In this document: piece after piece, positions 23,282 through 34,906 of the stretch | Position numbering within the stretch: the stretch's first letter is position 1 | Layout of the letters: each line of letters opens with the position of its first letter | NCBI GenBank assembly: GCA_022605405.1 | Contig: JABYQQ010000004.1 | Coordinates: 1,302,001 to 1,366,000 of the forward strand | Direction of reading: 5' to 3' | DNA from: Earliella scabrosa | Taxonomy: Eukaryota; Basidiomycota; Agaricomycetes; Polyporales; Polyporaceae | DNA length: 64,000 nucleotides | Notes under the pieces: generated by a model | Database searches by the model: none | The model's input: the letters and a program-made list of their open reading frames with translations, nothing else | What the model was told of the DNA's origin: nothing | Position numbers and translations under genes: made by a program

Positions 23282-25911
23282 ATGGAGTTGCGGTCGCGCA
23301 AGAAATTCAAGACTACACATCCTGTAGAGCCCCCCGACAACGAAATCGCTTCAAAGTCACCCTCCACCAGTCACGGAGTCGACGGCCCGATCAATGACAA
23401 CGCTAACGATGGTGCAAAGACGGCAGGCAGGCAGAACACGCGACAACGTCGGAGCAAGCTTGAAGCGTTGAACTTTCCGATTGACATCTTCATTGAGGTG
23501 GGTGCTCTGTCCCGTTCGTGATATGTCCTGGCGAGCAACGCCGAGCATTCATTTGTACTATGTCCACTCCTAACCACGCGTTCTTTTTCAGATCTGTAGT
23601 CACCTTCATCCGCGTGATCTAGCAAGCCTCTTGCGAACCTGCAAGAGCATCGGACGTGTTGTTTTACACAAACATTCCATGTCAAAGACCTGGGAGCTGG
23701 TTTGCAAGAACGCGCCCGACATGCCCACTCGACCGTCGTTCATGAGCTCGCCTGCCTGGGTCCATCTGCTCTACACCCCATATTGCCACGTGCGTATGAT
23801 GTTCTGCTTAGACATGTAGGGATGCTGACTGTGAGCAGGGCTGCGGCATGGTGAGTGTGCGCAAGATCATCTGGCCGTGGTTCACGCGGGCCTGCTCTGA
23901 ATGTCTCCCTAAGATGTAAGTTGGGCTCGCGTTGGCCCCGAAACGCGACATGACTGATAGATTTATTGGTGATGGGTATGAATACAGATCGTATCCGTGG
24001 AGAACTGGTATCTCGGAGATTTTCAGCGTTGATCGGGACCTCATATATCATGTCTCCGATGAGCAGCGATACATACACCGGCGCTTCCCCGTGTACGCCG
24101 TCAACAACCCAGACATGTAAGTTGCATTCATTGTGTAGCGTGTCACAACGGAAATCGCGCATCTGACGTGTTTCTCAGGAACCCGTACGAGTACTACCGG
24201 GAACCGTCTGCCCTCATTCTACGGTCGTCGGTTGACCGATATGTGAAGAAGATCAAAGCACTCAATGCCGATGACCCCAAGCTCAGGAAGAAAACCCTCA
24301 AGATACGAGAAAAGCAGCAAGCTGAGATGAAGAAGCGATCTTCGGTAAGTAGCCCCGTTGAGACGCGGATTAACGTGATTATAATATCGCAAGAAGTGCG
24401 CTCAAGCGGGTCGAGATTGGTCCAAGAAGCAAGAAGCCACGCGTGTGTCAGACATTGCTCACAAACGAGAGCAACGCTTTGAAGAGTAGGTTTCTGATCC
24501 GTATCCTGTGACGTGGTAGCCATTGAGACGATGTCTATAGGATCGTGCGGAGACTGCGCGCAAACGGCTGGGCAAAGGAGATCGACTATGTTGGCGAGAA
24601 GGGCCTGAAGTCGATGGCTGCGCTACCAGTGGTGCGACGCTCTTCTAAGCTCACTTCGAAAGGTATGTAGCTCAACTGTTCGGCTCTTCTATCATGCTGA
24701 CTGTGTTCGCAGAGTGGAACGAAGTCTTGCACGCCCTCGACGACTTCCTGACAGAGGCCCGTAGGAAACGTGTGCAGGATGAGCGACTGCATGCGCTCGA
24801 AGGAGCTGTGATAACGCATTATGTCTCGCTCCCGAGGAACGCTTCGATGGACTGTCGACCGGAGTACATCGAGTTTGCGCTCATGAAGCAATGCCGCACA
24901 CTCGTCGAAGCCCCACTGTCGAGGAATATCACACAAGCTGACTTCCTGAAGATCATCCCCGGTCTCGGAGCCAAGTGGCTGGAAGAGAAGAAGGAGATGC
25001 TTCGCGGCCACCTACAAGCTCAACTCGACCTCCCGAAAGCGTCAAGGCGGGACCCTCTCGATCTCGCGGTGGCTACTTGGATCTGCCGTTCCTGTTCGAA
25101 CTTCATCCTTCTACGCTTCCCCGCAATCCTTGCGCACCGATGCGCATACAAGCCCTGGTCCGAGGACCAAGGACTCAAATACGATCGTGACGACGCCTAT
25201 GTTACCGATGCCGTGAGCCTCCACGCGCGCAAGACGCTACACTACATGGATGCCCGCATCCCATACAGTTTCGACCGGATCTTCAGTCCATGCTATCAAC
25301 ATTCCAATCACTCGCAGCTGGCCGACATAATTTCTGCGATGGGGCTCGACCCAAAACGCGCCACCCTGGAGGATGTTGAAAGGTGCGATGTCCGCCTTCG
25401 ATGCCTCCCCTGCTCGCGAAGCCGACAAGCCAAGCATGATGAAATCTACGGATGGGAAGCTGCTGTGAGTCCAACTGTCACTCCTTGGAATCTGAAGCTG
25501 AACAATATGCTCAGTTTGAACACATCGTCCGGAACACGAAGGTGTTGTACCAAGCGGACCATTCTGACGCGAAGCTCAGGTGGGAACGTATCGGCGAAGA
25601 CAAGATGGAGACCATCCGCGAGCTCGAAGCTGCACAAGCGCAGCCACTCCTGGCTTCGCACGACTCTCCAGTTGGTGTTATCTGGGCGTGCGCTCTATGC
25701 ATCCATTGGGATGGACCCGGGGGCCAAGTGCAGGCGCACCTCAAGGAACAGTACGTATCTCCTATGCATTCGTATTGAACGCACTTCCTAATTCGCTACA
25801 TCTAGGCATGGATTGGAGAATGTCGACGAATGTGTCCGGGATGGGACGGTGTACTTACACCCGTCTAAGAGCGTCCGAGTGCCCAAACCCGCAGTCCAGC
25901 TGCTACGGTGA
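23282..25911 (+). CDS. F-box/zinc family copy B, apparently full length
   Basis: About ten exons. Basic N-terminus (MELRSRKKFKTTH), F-box split by an intron (ALNFPIDIFIE / ICSHLHPRDLASLLRTCKSI), then the first cysteine cluster split by the next intron (PYCH-V-GCG ... WFTRACSEC). Middle exons encode a YRSYPWRTGISEIF region, a long charged helix (KIKALNADDPKLRKKTLKIR) and LRANGWAKEIDYVGEKG. The 3' exons hold ITHYVSLPRNASMDCRPEYI, a second cluster (WICRSCSNF...FPAILAHRC), RLRCLPCSR, and a C2H2-like finger CALCIHWDGPGGQVQAHLKEQH. Ends with a DGTVYLHPSKS strand. F-box proteins usually deliver substrates to SCF ubiquitin ligases; the substrate here is unknown. All joins keep frame. Confidence 0.8.
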
Positions 25912-26529
25912 ACACTGGCACGCCCGGCGCACGCAACGTACTTCCTCACCCGCAGCATTTCATGAGCGACTATTGTACCCTCATGCTTGTTGGGGTTGTT
26001 GTAGTATACGACGGCGGACTTGGTATCAGGTCACGGACAGTATAGCACATCTCATCTCCGAGGTACCTACTTACTTGACACCGTATAATGGGCAGCGGGG
26101 CAGGTAGAACGCTCCTCATCATCTTGAGCTCAAACCTGCCTGTCCGCTACTCAATTTCGTCGAACGAGAATTGTATTGAGAATTCACGCAAGGTGGGCTC
26201 GAGATAGTCAAGTCAGCGCCTCAGCCTTCGTCGTACACCGTGAGTACTTCAGGCGAGCGTACATCACTCTAGTACATGATCTAACTCACACAAATGAACT
26301 TGATGCCCCAAGGTGTCCTCCCACTCGTTTACGTATGCATACCACCGGCCTTTGCCGGTCGCGGCACACGGTTGATCTAGACCGCCTACAGCGCCTAAAT
26401 TATGTTATGTTGAACTTGAACCTGACAACGCGCGCGGCGCGTCGACCGGTTCACCCTCCACGTCGCACGACCGAGTATCCCCTCCGGCTACGACTGAGGC
26501 CAGAGGCCCATAGAATTCCCCCTTACACC
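25912..26529. other. Intergenic, no gene seen
   Basis: An open frame runs from 26176 into the next gene but its first 118 residues have no domain and precede the conserved F-box start. A 16-nt string ACCGAGTATCCCCTCC at 26470-26485 also occurs at 21081-21096, just before copy A. Confidence 0.4.
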
Positions 26530-27912
26530 ATGGCAAGCATTCATTCCTTCCCTAGCGAGCTTCTCGCCCACGTATTCCGTCACTTCCATCCGACCACTAC
26601 TGGTGACATCACCAGGCTCTCCCTAGTCTGTCGCTTCTGGCGCGATGTCCTCCGGGATACGCCCGAATTCTGGGCCGACCTCCTCGCAGATCCGGACATC
26701 ATCACCGAGCACGATCGACAGTGCGGATACGCCAACTGGTTCCAGCTTCTCGCGAGGACGAAGTGTCAGCCGTTCCCTTTGGCTCTACTCCCGCAAGACC
26801 TCTGCCTGATCAGGAACATTCAAAGTGATGTGCCGCGCATTTCCGAGTTACGGCTGTGGTTTGATGCGGACCGTCGCCACGACATTCTGTCTATAGTGCA
26901 GTTAGGCATGCCGCACTTGAAGACTCTCAGGTGCGACGTGGTACTGTCGTATAAGTATCTATCACTGGATCCCCTCTCATACCCACATGACTTTTCGGTC
27001 CGCTTCCCTCGCCTCACCTGCATCGATATCCACGGCGACTTTTTCACCCCAGCCTTCGTCCTGCCTACTATCCAGAGGATTCGCATCCACTACGGGAGGA
27101 TCGATTGCGACTCTCTTCTGTCAGCCTTGGAAGGCGTTCCCTTATTGGAGAGCTTGCAACTTGAACGCGTCTCTTACCAGACCAACATCAAGCGTACATT
27201 GCCCCTCCACCTACCCTGCTTGCGGGAATGGTGGATGCACCACTCGTGGCCAATTTCCCTTATCCGCTACATTACCTATCCCTCCACAACGGACGTCAGG
27301 ATCCACGGAAGTGGGTACCGCGACCTTCTCGAGTCGATTCCGAGGAGCGCGGCCAGAACCATATGCAAGCTCAAGGTAGATGTGGAAGTCAGGCCGCGGA
27401 ACCCCTGGGGCCCAAGTTTGGACGTGCAATTTTTTGGAGACGGCGAGCAGCGGATGTTTGTGTCGAGAGAACCCTACGGGTACTGGGCACCAAAGTGGGG
27501 CGATCCGGCTGGCGAGTCGTTCCTCTTCCGCGACATGATTCACGCCTTCTCCAGGGCGCCGCTCACCGCCCTTCAGTTCGACCTCGCGAAGGAGGTGTGC
27601 GTCACTAAGGGCGATTGGGAGCGCATCTTCATTGCCTTCCCGGCACTCGTCTCTCTGATGGTGTCCATCGGCTCGTGTCGGAACCTCATAAGGGTGTTGC
27701 GGAAGCACATCCTCCCCGCGTTGGAGACGCTGGAAGTGACGTGCGCGAATGGTCGCGGCGTACACGAGCCGTTCGTATCGATGGTCGAGCGTCGTGCCGC
27801 CAAGGGCATGGTTCTGAAGCGGGTTGGGCTATTGTACATGGATGGGTCCTTTCCCCTCCCGGACTATCGGCTTGCCCGCTTGAAGACTGTGGTGGAACAC
27901 GTCATGGTTTGA
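26530..27912 (+). CDS. F-box protein, Agaricomycete LRR-like type
   Basis: Single exon, 460 aa. The F-box opens the protein: FPSELLAHVFRHFHPTTTGDITRLSLVCRFWRDVL (written here in pieces: FPSELLAHVFRHF, then LSLVCRFWRDV), followed by TPEFWADLLADPD. The remaining 400 residues show leucine-rich strands at irregular spacing (LRCDVVLSYKYLSL, LLESLQLERV, LPALETLEVTC), as in the large Agaricomycete F-box expansions. ATG at 26530 is chosen because it precedes the F-box by six residues. The relic at 22.8-23.2 kb is a broken copy. Function unknown beyond a likely SKP1-binding adaptor role. Confidence 0.85.
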   Translation: MASIHSFPSELLAHVFRHFHPTTTGDITRLSLVCRFWRDVLRDTPEFWADLLADPDIITEHDRQCGYANWFQLLARTKCQPFPLALLPQDLCLIRNIQSDVPRISELRLWFDADRRHDILSIVQLGMPHLKTLRCDVVLSYKYLSLDPLSYPHDFSVRFPRLTCIDIHGDFFTPAFVLPTIQRIRIHYGRIDCDSLLSALEGVPLLESLQLERVSYQTNIKRTLPLHLPCLREWWMHHSWPISLIRYITYPSTTDVRIHGSGYRDLLESIPRSAARTICKLKVDVEVRPRNPWGPSLDVQFFGDGEQRMFVSREPYGYWAPKWGDPAGESFLFRDMIHAFSRAPLTALQFDLAKEVCVTKGDWERIFIAFPALVSLMVSIGSCRNLIRVLRKHILPALETLEVTCANGRGVHEPFVSMVERRAAKGMVLKRVGLLYMDGSFPLPDYRLARLKTVVEHVMV

Positions 27913-28063
27913 ATGTTGTTGGTAGAGGTCATGGACGGTAAGTCACCTGGTTGGCCAAATCTTGTTAATCCTGCGTTGTTCACGGAATACTCATCCCTCA
28001 CTCTCGTTTGCAGAAGATGTAAACTGCGTTGTTACGGCACAACATGCTACTATCCATATGAAG

Positions 28064-29159
28064 TTACGCGGCTGCCGGTTTCACCGTCTTGGGAGTGTAG
28101 CGGATGTCCCACGTAGAGACCCCGGTCCACTTCCCCTTCGTCGTCACCTCCACGCCGGACTTCTTGCCTACAAGCGTCATCGTGTACGGTACCTCAAGCG
28201 TTCCTTGGTTGACCACCGCCGTCCCTTCCACAACCTCGCCAGGCCCAGCCTTCAATGGGAAGGTGGCTATGATCTTGCTCGTGTACTCGTTAGACTCTCC
28301 CCACGTCCATTCGTGGGAATCCTGTAGGTTCACCTCGAACCGCCCCTTGGTGATGAAGGGAACGCCAGCTGCAAAACGACGTCCAAAGGTCAAAGCAAGG
28401 CCTCACGTAGCGGGACAGTCTACGCACCGGTGAACGACATGCCCGTACTAACGGTGAAACCGGTGGAGTATTCGAACGAGCTCGTCTTCTTGACCTCTTG
28501 CTCGACGGCGAAGCTGGTCGTCTGATCCTGGGTCGAGCCTGAGTTGTCAAGCGTCTGCTCCCCGATCGTGACCGGCTTCGAGGTGAGGACGCGCGCCGAG
28601 TCGAGGTCGTAGTCGACTTTCGTGACCTTCATGTCTTCCCACAAGTACATGAAGTACTCGTTTGCGTTCGTCTGGAGCGTACCCGTGATGTTGTACAGGT
28701 TCGGGCTCTGGTCCGTACGCGAGACAAGGATCATGTCCTCCCAAACGGTCCAGATCCGGAAGTACTTGGAGTACTGACCCGAGCCCGGGAGAAGCTTGAA
28801 CCAGCTGTGCGCAACACAGAAGCGGTCAGCGGCGGAATTGAACGAGATGCGAGGTATAACGCTTACTGCTCGGGCAAGGTGGGCCCGCTTCCGGCGGACG
28901 CACCGACCTTGGGGTCCTTGACGCGACGAGAGTAGAGGACACGACCGTTGGCGACGCTCTTGATCACGTAGTGGCCAGCGTCGACGACAGCGGTGCCGGG
29001 AATGAGTGTGAACCACTGGTTGTCGTTGGCGGCTTGAGTGACGCTGACTTGACCGATGGACTCGGAGGAGGAGTTGGTGTAGAGAACGGAGTGGCTCGAG
29101 TATCCGAGCAAGCGGAACTGGAGTTTGGGAGGGGGGATGTAGAGATCTGTGGAGGACAT
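28064..29159 (-). CDS. LSL-type lectin with aerolysin-like pore-forming module, copy L1
   Basis: Three exons (29159-28867, 28804-28428, 28368-28064), 324 aa, no signal peptide, as is normal for this fungal family. Residues 1-150 resemble a beta-trefoil of the ricin-B type, starting with the family hallmark LYIPPPKLQFRLLGY. The rest is an aerolysin-like module with Ser/Thr-rich strands and the late AGPGE and STWDIR motifs. The best-known relative is the haemolytic lectin of Laetiporus sulphureus: sugar binding, then oligomerisation and pore formation. A defensive role against animals feeding on the fungus is likely but inferred. Exons 1 and 2 and intron 1 are almost identical to L2, which lies 2.1 kb away on the other strand. 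Confidence 0.88.
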
Positions 29160-29253
29160 GATGGTTTACTGCAATGTGGAGAGTGGTTCAAATGCCGAGT
29201 GAGGCGATACAGAAGAGCGAGGGCTTGAAGACCACCGCTGAAGTAGCGGCTTG

Positions 29254-29260
29254 CTTATAT
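29254..29260 (-). promoter_or_regulatory. TATA box of L1
   Basis: ATATAAGC on the minus strand about 95 nt upstream of the L1 ATG. L2 has the same TATAAGC core at a similar distance. Confidence 0.6.
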
Positions 29261-30483
29261 GTGCATCATGTTGAGGTTCATGAGCTCATGAGACTGCTGT
29301 TCAGTTTGTTCTGCACATGACACTGTGGAACGAGTCGGAGCCGAGAATGGAGTACGGGCACACAGAGGAGACAAAGGAATGGAAAAATCACGTACAGGGC
29401 CCGCTTCCGAACCTTCTCAAGCCTGAGTTCTAACTCTCGCGCTTGCTGCCAGTGACCTTTCCAACGCTCAGCGCTCAGCGCTCAGTTGTACGAAGCTCGC
29501 AATCCTCGAGTGTCAGTGCACGAGGTGCGTACGACTCTATCTTACTGCATCTATGATAGTATCCATCGACTGGGATTACTTCACCTCTCATGAATCAGAT
29601 ATACCGAACTGACCTGAGGACTAGCTCTCAAAGACTATAGTTCATGATCTCATCCTTTGGCCATTAACGTTCACTCGTTCGCTCGAGCGCCGGAATGGAA
29701 ACGAAGAACCTGGCTCGTCTCGGGGTAGGTTGTGCAATTCGTAAATCAGCTGGTTTGTGCGAGGCACGCGGCGGCGCTCTGGAGAGAGTTATGTCTGTGG
29801 CACAACTTCGTCGGTCTCGCCACCTCGGTGTGTGTTGGAGAGCGGCGGCCGTACACTCGATAGCGATAGCACCCGGAATTGCGATACGTCAGGATGGCAA
29901 CATTGAGAGCAGATAATGTCGTCTTTCGGGGATTCATTTTTCAAGCTCATGATCTGTCTGCTGTGTTCAAGTTGTATGCCTCCGATGATTGTGCAGCCGC
30001 TCAAAACATCTACATGATGGGGTTCCCTTCAACTGTTGTTGTTCATCGGTGGTTTCACCTCCGGTCAGCCACTCTGACAAGCCACGCACTGATTACATGC
30101 AAAATTCATGAGATACCTGTACGCGAAATCATCATTCAAGATAGCAAGATTGGTTGCTTTCCAATGCAAACCACCTCGACATGCAGGGACTCCGATTGCG
30201 TCATTACCACAAGCAGCTGAAACCCATCATACGCGCGAGCACCCTCACCTCTGGATGTATGTTGCTGGCAGTGGCTTATGTTCTTGACCAATGCGCTCGG
30301 AGCGTAGTACCGAGCCGGCGACATCGACGAAGTGTTGCCACTGACAGAACTCTCGCTAGAGCGCCGCCGAGTGCCTCGCACAATCAGCAGGCGAGACCGT
30401 CACGTCAAACGGCACCAGACAATCCGGGCTCTTTGGATTCCATTCCGGCGCTGCCACTCAGGCTGTGGAGAGTCTGAAGTCAC
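29261..30483. other. Spacer between L1 and the MITE, no gene seen
   Basis: Only short frames. Three tandem CGCTCAG heptamers lie near 29465-29486. The sequence is not an inverted copy of the L2 upstream region, so the duplication did not include much promoter sequence or it has diverged. Confidence 0.4.
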
Positions 30484-30825
30484 ATCAGTAGATCCCGGAA
30501 TCCCTTATGTCCACTTATGCTCCCTTATTTGGGCACATAAGGGGACGTAAGTGGGCGTCTAATGGGCGCTTCTGCACAGCTTTCTCAGTCGTTTTCGACC
30601 CACTCGCGCGAGGTTTATAGCATCCTCAGAACTCCATCGTTTTGTATGAAACTTTGTACGATGGTTGCCAAAGGTATCAGGAACGTCTGTGTAAAATTTG
30701 GTCAGATTCGATTGAGTTGGTGGAAAGCTATTCACAAAACCGTAGAACCCCCGAAATGGCACATAAGTGGCATAAGTAGGCGTAAGTGGACGTAAGTGAC
30801 ATAAGGGATTCCGGGATCTACTGAT
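30484..30825. mobile_element. 342-bp MITE with perfect 28-bp terminal inverted repeats
   Basis: The first 28 nt (30484-30511, beginning ATCAGTAGATCCCGGAATCC) are the exact reverse complement of the last 28 nt (30798-30825). Just inside both ends are several short copies of an ATAAGTG/ACGTAAGTG motif in opposite orientation, likely transposase-binding sites. No transposase is encoded. A target-site duplication is not clear. The superfamily cannot be assigned by eye. It ends 470 nt upstream of the L2 start codon. Confidence 0.85.
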
Positions 30826-31208
30826 TGAAACCAGCCAGACCCTTTCGTATCATCACACAAACGCGCTGGTCCTCAGGACAGCATACACCATCACCACTTC
30901 GTTTGGGGTTGATGGGGGCAGAATGTGTAGCAAGACAGCCTGAGCTCTGAGAACCAGGTGTTCGTTCCATCGCCCTACGTCTTGAAGATCACGGTATAGA
31001 GATCTTGACAATAAACGCTCGGCGCTGGAATGGTCAACAAGCGCAGAGTTCAAACTCAAGCAGGGGAAAGAAGCGGGCTGAGTAGGTGAGTTTTCCATGC
31101 TTTCTTCTGCGGTGACGGCGTACCCCGGCTTCAGCCTGAGCTCCTTCCGCTCGCAATCCTGCGTCATGCAATAGAGCATACTCACATGACCTCACAGATC
31201 TCAACACA

Positions 31209-31217
31209 TATATAAGC
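31209..31217 (+). promoter_or_regulatory. TATA box of L2
   Basis: TATATAAGC about 80 nt upstream of the L2 ATG. Confidence 0.65.
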
Positions 31218-31295
31218 GATAACTTGCCCTCCAGACCAGCAGCAATCCTCATTCAACTAAGTCTTCATCCCTTCATAGTACTTCAGAACGCAGCA

Positions 31296-32414
31296 ATGTC
31301 CTCTACAGACCTCTACATCCCCCCTCCTAAGCTCCAGTTCCGCTTGCTCGGATACTCGAGCCACTCCGTTCTCTACACCAACTCCTCCTCCGAGTCCATC
31401 GGTCAAGTCAGCGTCACTCAAGCCGCCAACGACAACCAGTGGTTCACACTCATTCCCGGCACCGCTGTCGTCGATGCTGGCCACTACGTGATCAAGAGCG
31501 TCGCCAACGGTCGTGTCCTCTATTCTCGTCGCGTCAAGGACCCGAAGGTCGGTGCGTCCGCCGGAAGCGGGCCCACCTTGCCCGAGCAGTAAGCATTATA
31601 CCTCGCATCTCGTTCAATTCCGCCGCTGACCGCTTCTGCATTGCGTACAGCTGGTTCAAGCTTCTCCCGGGTTCGGGCCAGTACTCCAAGTACTTCCGGA
31701 TCTGGACCGTTTGGGAGGACATGATCCTTGTCTCGCGTACGGACCAGAGCCCGAACCTGTACAACATCACGGGTACGCTCCAGACGAACGCAAACGAGTA
31801 CTTCATGTACTTGTGGGAAGACATGAAGGTCACGAAAGTCGACTACGACCTCGACTCGGCGCGCGTCCTTACCTCGAAGCCGGTCACGATCGGGGAGCAG
31901 ACGCTTGACAACTCAGGCTCGACCCAGGATCAGACGACCAGCTTTGCCGTCGAGCAAGAGGTCAAGAAGATGAGCTCGTTCGAGTACTCCACCGGCTTCA
32001 CCGTCAATGTGGGCATGTCCTTCTCTGGTGCGTAGATGGTTTGAATAGTATACCGTCACTCTGCCACTGCACTCCCAGTCAAACCCATGCACTCACACTT
32101 GTGTTATAGCTGGCGTCCCCTTCCTCACCAAGGGAAGGTTCTCGGTGGATCTCGAGACCTCCCAAGCGTGGACTTGGGGAGAGTCTAACGAGTACACGAG
32201 CAAGATCATAGCCACTTTCCCGTTGAAGGCTGGGCCTGGCGAAATTGTGGAAGGGACGGCGGTGGTCAATCAGGGCACGCTCGAAGTTCCGTACACAATG
32301 ACGCTTGTGGGCAAGAAGTCCGGCGTGGAGGTGACGACGAAGGGAAAGTGGACCGGGGTCTCTGCGTGGGACATCCGCTACGTTCCCAAGACGGTGAAAC
32401 CGGCAACGGCCTGA
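31296..32414 (+). CDS. LSL-type lectin with aerolysin-like module, copy L2
   Basis: Three exons with the same intron positions as L1. The 98 residues encoded by exon 1 are identical to L1, and exon 2 differs in only a few residues near its end. Intron 1 differs at only about four positions of some 60, but intron 2 is unrelated in sequence and length (about 82 versus 59 nt) and exon 3 starts with a visibly different stretch. The same trefoil plus aerolysin-like architecture and no signal peptide. Opposite orientation to L1, head to head, with the MITE between them. An upstream in-frame start at 31224 would lie on the TATA-proximal leader and is rejected. Confidence 0.88.
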
Positions 32415-32833
32415 CTTCACATATCAGACATCGTTGTATGGTATACTTTGAACTGGAACAGATGGTTTGCGCAGCGGCGTCAGTGTGTAATAGAGCACCA
32501 GTCATAGGTGCAATTCTCTTTCACGACATTTTTATCATACCTGTCCATGGTGGTGAATCCAATGAAGTTGAGTACACTCATGCTGGTCGGGGTGCTATGC
32601 TTCGTAGCCAGAATACCTGACCTACGACTAGTCCCGACTCCTTACCTGCACAGTGACGTATAACACTCAGTCCTTAGATTTCCCATGAACTCAAGTATAC
32701 CGACTCTACACCACATCAGATCACCTCGTGATTCATGAGCTGCACACGAGTACTAGTCATACAGTATATAGACAACTCCCTTTGTAACCGCTGTGCAACT
32801 CCTACATACGGTACACGCAGCATGCATGGAAGT
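32415..32833. other. Convergent 3' spacer L2/L3, no gene seen
   Basis: Shared downstream region of two convergent lectin genes. No feature recognised. Confidence 0.4.
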
Positions 32834-34029
32834 TTAGGCAGATCCGAGATGGGTGATCGTGTGGCGGAGGTCCCAGGACGAGACGCCATGCCAGACGCCA
32901 GTGGTCTGCACCTGCACCGAAGGGTCACGCTTGGGGCTGAGGTACATCGTGTACGGAACGTCGAGGATGCCTTGGTTGACCATCGACGTGGCGCGGATCT
33001 TCTCGTGTGGACCAGCCTTCACGGGGAACGTGGCAGTGTACTGCGTGGTGAACTCCGTCGTCTGGCCCCACGTCCAGGTATTGGTCGACGAGACCGAGAC
33101 GCTGAACTTGCCCTCGGAGATGAAAGGAATGCCGACTGTTCGAGGCGGCGAGTCAGGAATAGACATCGATTTCAAAACCATGTAAGGTACGTGCCACTGA
33201 ACTCCATGCCGATGGTGACTGTGAAGCCGGTGGAGAACTCGAACGAGCTCGAGTTGGTGACGCCTTTGTTGACGCTGAAGCTCATCTCCTGCTCGCGGTC
33301 CGAGTTGTTGGTGAGCGTCTGCTCGGCCAGCGCGATTGGGCTCGAGCTGATGACGCGCCCGGCGTCGAAGTCGTACTCGACCTTGTCAACCTGCATGTCT
33401 TCCCAAATGAAGTTGAAGTGCTGGTCGCTGAACACCCCGTTAGACGTGGCATAGTTGTAGAAGTACGGCTCCGCGTGCGTGCGCGAGAAGAGGGCCATGT
33501 TCTGTGAAGGCGTGATGAGTCGGAAGTACATGGCGTATTGGCCGTGCCCTTGTTCGAGCTTGAACCAGCTGCAAGTAATCGCATCGACATGACATACACT
33601 CTGCCAGGTAGAGAGCACTGTACTTACTTGTCGCCGTACGCGCCATCGCCCTCGATGTGCCCCACGCGCGGCTCAGTCTCGCTCCGAGAGAAAAGCACCC
33701 TGCCAGACTTGCGGCCTTTGATCGCGAACAACCCGGCGCGGTTGCCAGTGCCGTGAAGGAGTGTGAACCACTGGTCGCCAAAAGCTCCGTTCGAAAGGGC
33801 GTACTGGCCGACCTCGGGCTCCGCATCGGTACGCGAGAAAATGGCACATTGACTGGCGTAGCCGACCAGGCGGAAAGCGAGCCCAGGAGGAGGGATGTAA
33901 AGCTTCTCGGCACCGGGCCTCACTAATATATACTATCAGTGCTGAACTGAACAAGGACCGATAGCCCGAGGATGAGGATAGTGCATACCTTCAGCAGAGG
34001 CGTTCTTGGCGACGGCGATGGTAGACATG
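32834..34029 (-). CDS. LSL-type lectin with aerolysin-like module, diverged copy L3
   Basis: Same domain order as L1/L2 but clearly more distant in sequence. It has an extra short first exon (MSTIAVAKNASAE at 34029) before the hallmark LYIPPPGLAFRLVGYASQ. The trefoil repeats are of the form SRTDAEPEVGQ, SRSETEPRVGH and SRTHAEPYFYN. The aerolysin-like part includes ALAEQTLTNNS, WTWGQTTEFTTQY, AGPHEKIRATSMVNQG and SSWDLRHTI. The motif set is closer to the classical Laetiporus lectin than L1/L2 are. Four to five exons; the small first exon is inferred from a GT-AG join and frame. Likely a sugar-binding pore former in the cytosol. The decayed copy at 42.4 kb is closest to this gene. Confidence 0.85.
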
Positions 34030-34906
34030 GTGAGAGGAGTCGAAGATGTGGATAGTGAAGACGTGGACCTAAAGCTTCAATGACTGCGAGCTGTTGAGAG
34101 CTGTGACCAACGCGCAGACATCTTTATATACTCAGGCCTGCGGGGCGCTCGCTGGACAGTCGCATTGCGCATGCCGTCGGCAAGGCCTTAGAACGGACAC
34201 GAGGTAATGTGGTGTCGAGCGACTAGCCCTAGAGTTGGGCCGACGAATGTCTAACGTCACCCTGTATAGCAATAGCCCCGCATTATGAGCAACGCCGGAG
34301 GGGGCATTGTGGGTAAAATACCACACCACGACACTTGCACAGAAGTATGGCGAGTTCGAGAAGTAGACCCTGTGATCCTGCCAACGGTGTCTGCCTGCAT
34401 GGAGGCATGTCAGCGGGATCGGAGGACTACCCCTCTTTCAGACTAGAAATCACGTACTTCAAATAGGATTGAAAGGGTGGCCCGCATTCCGTGCTGTACT
34501 AGCTACGGCCTTGCAAACCACCGATGTCAATGAACACTTCTTGGTGACTTCGAAGTTCGCTCCTATTGATTCAGATTCCACGAGAGCTTGAGGAGCCGGG
34601 CACGATGTGTACACGTGTGTCGGCGATGAAGTCTATCGCGGCAATTGAGACCTAAGTCCGAGTGAACGACTAGATTCTACAAGCCGGCGAACAATGGAAG
34701 AGGGGGTAAGTTCAAACCTCGTTCAAGCGCGCTGTGCAACGTTCGGCAATATCCGTACTGTTGATAGGCGCCCTTTAAGTTGCTAGGCAAACTTTCACCG
34801 AGTCATACTAAATACTCTGATACTAAGCTTGCGCGGTGGCTCCTCTACTTCTGCAACGACGCTGTTACCATCTCGCGAGGTTTCGTCTTGTTTGCGATCA
34901 GTAGAT
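34030..34906. other. Intergenic; TATA box of L3 at 34123-34130
   Basis: TATATAAA on the minus strand about 95 nt upstream of the L3 ATG. The rest, up to copy C of the F-box family, shows no gene. Confidence 0.5.

Noticed and set aside
26176..26529. N-terminal extension of the F-box gene at 26.5 kb
   Set aside because: 118 residues without similarity ahead of a clear F-box that starts right after the ATG at 26530.
29460..29490. Three tandem CGCTCAG units
   Set aside because: Too short and isolated to call a minisatellite or regulatory array.
30484..30825. Coding frame inside the MITE
   Set aside because: The frame is short, without domain, and the segment is explained by terminal inverted repeats.
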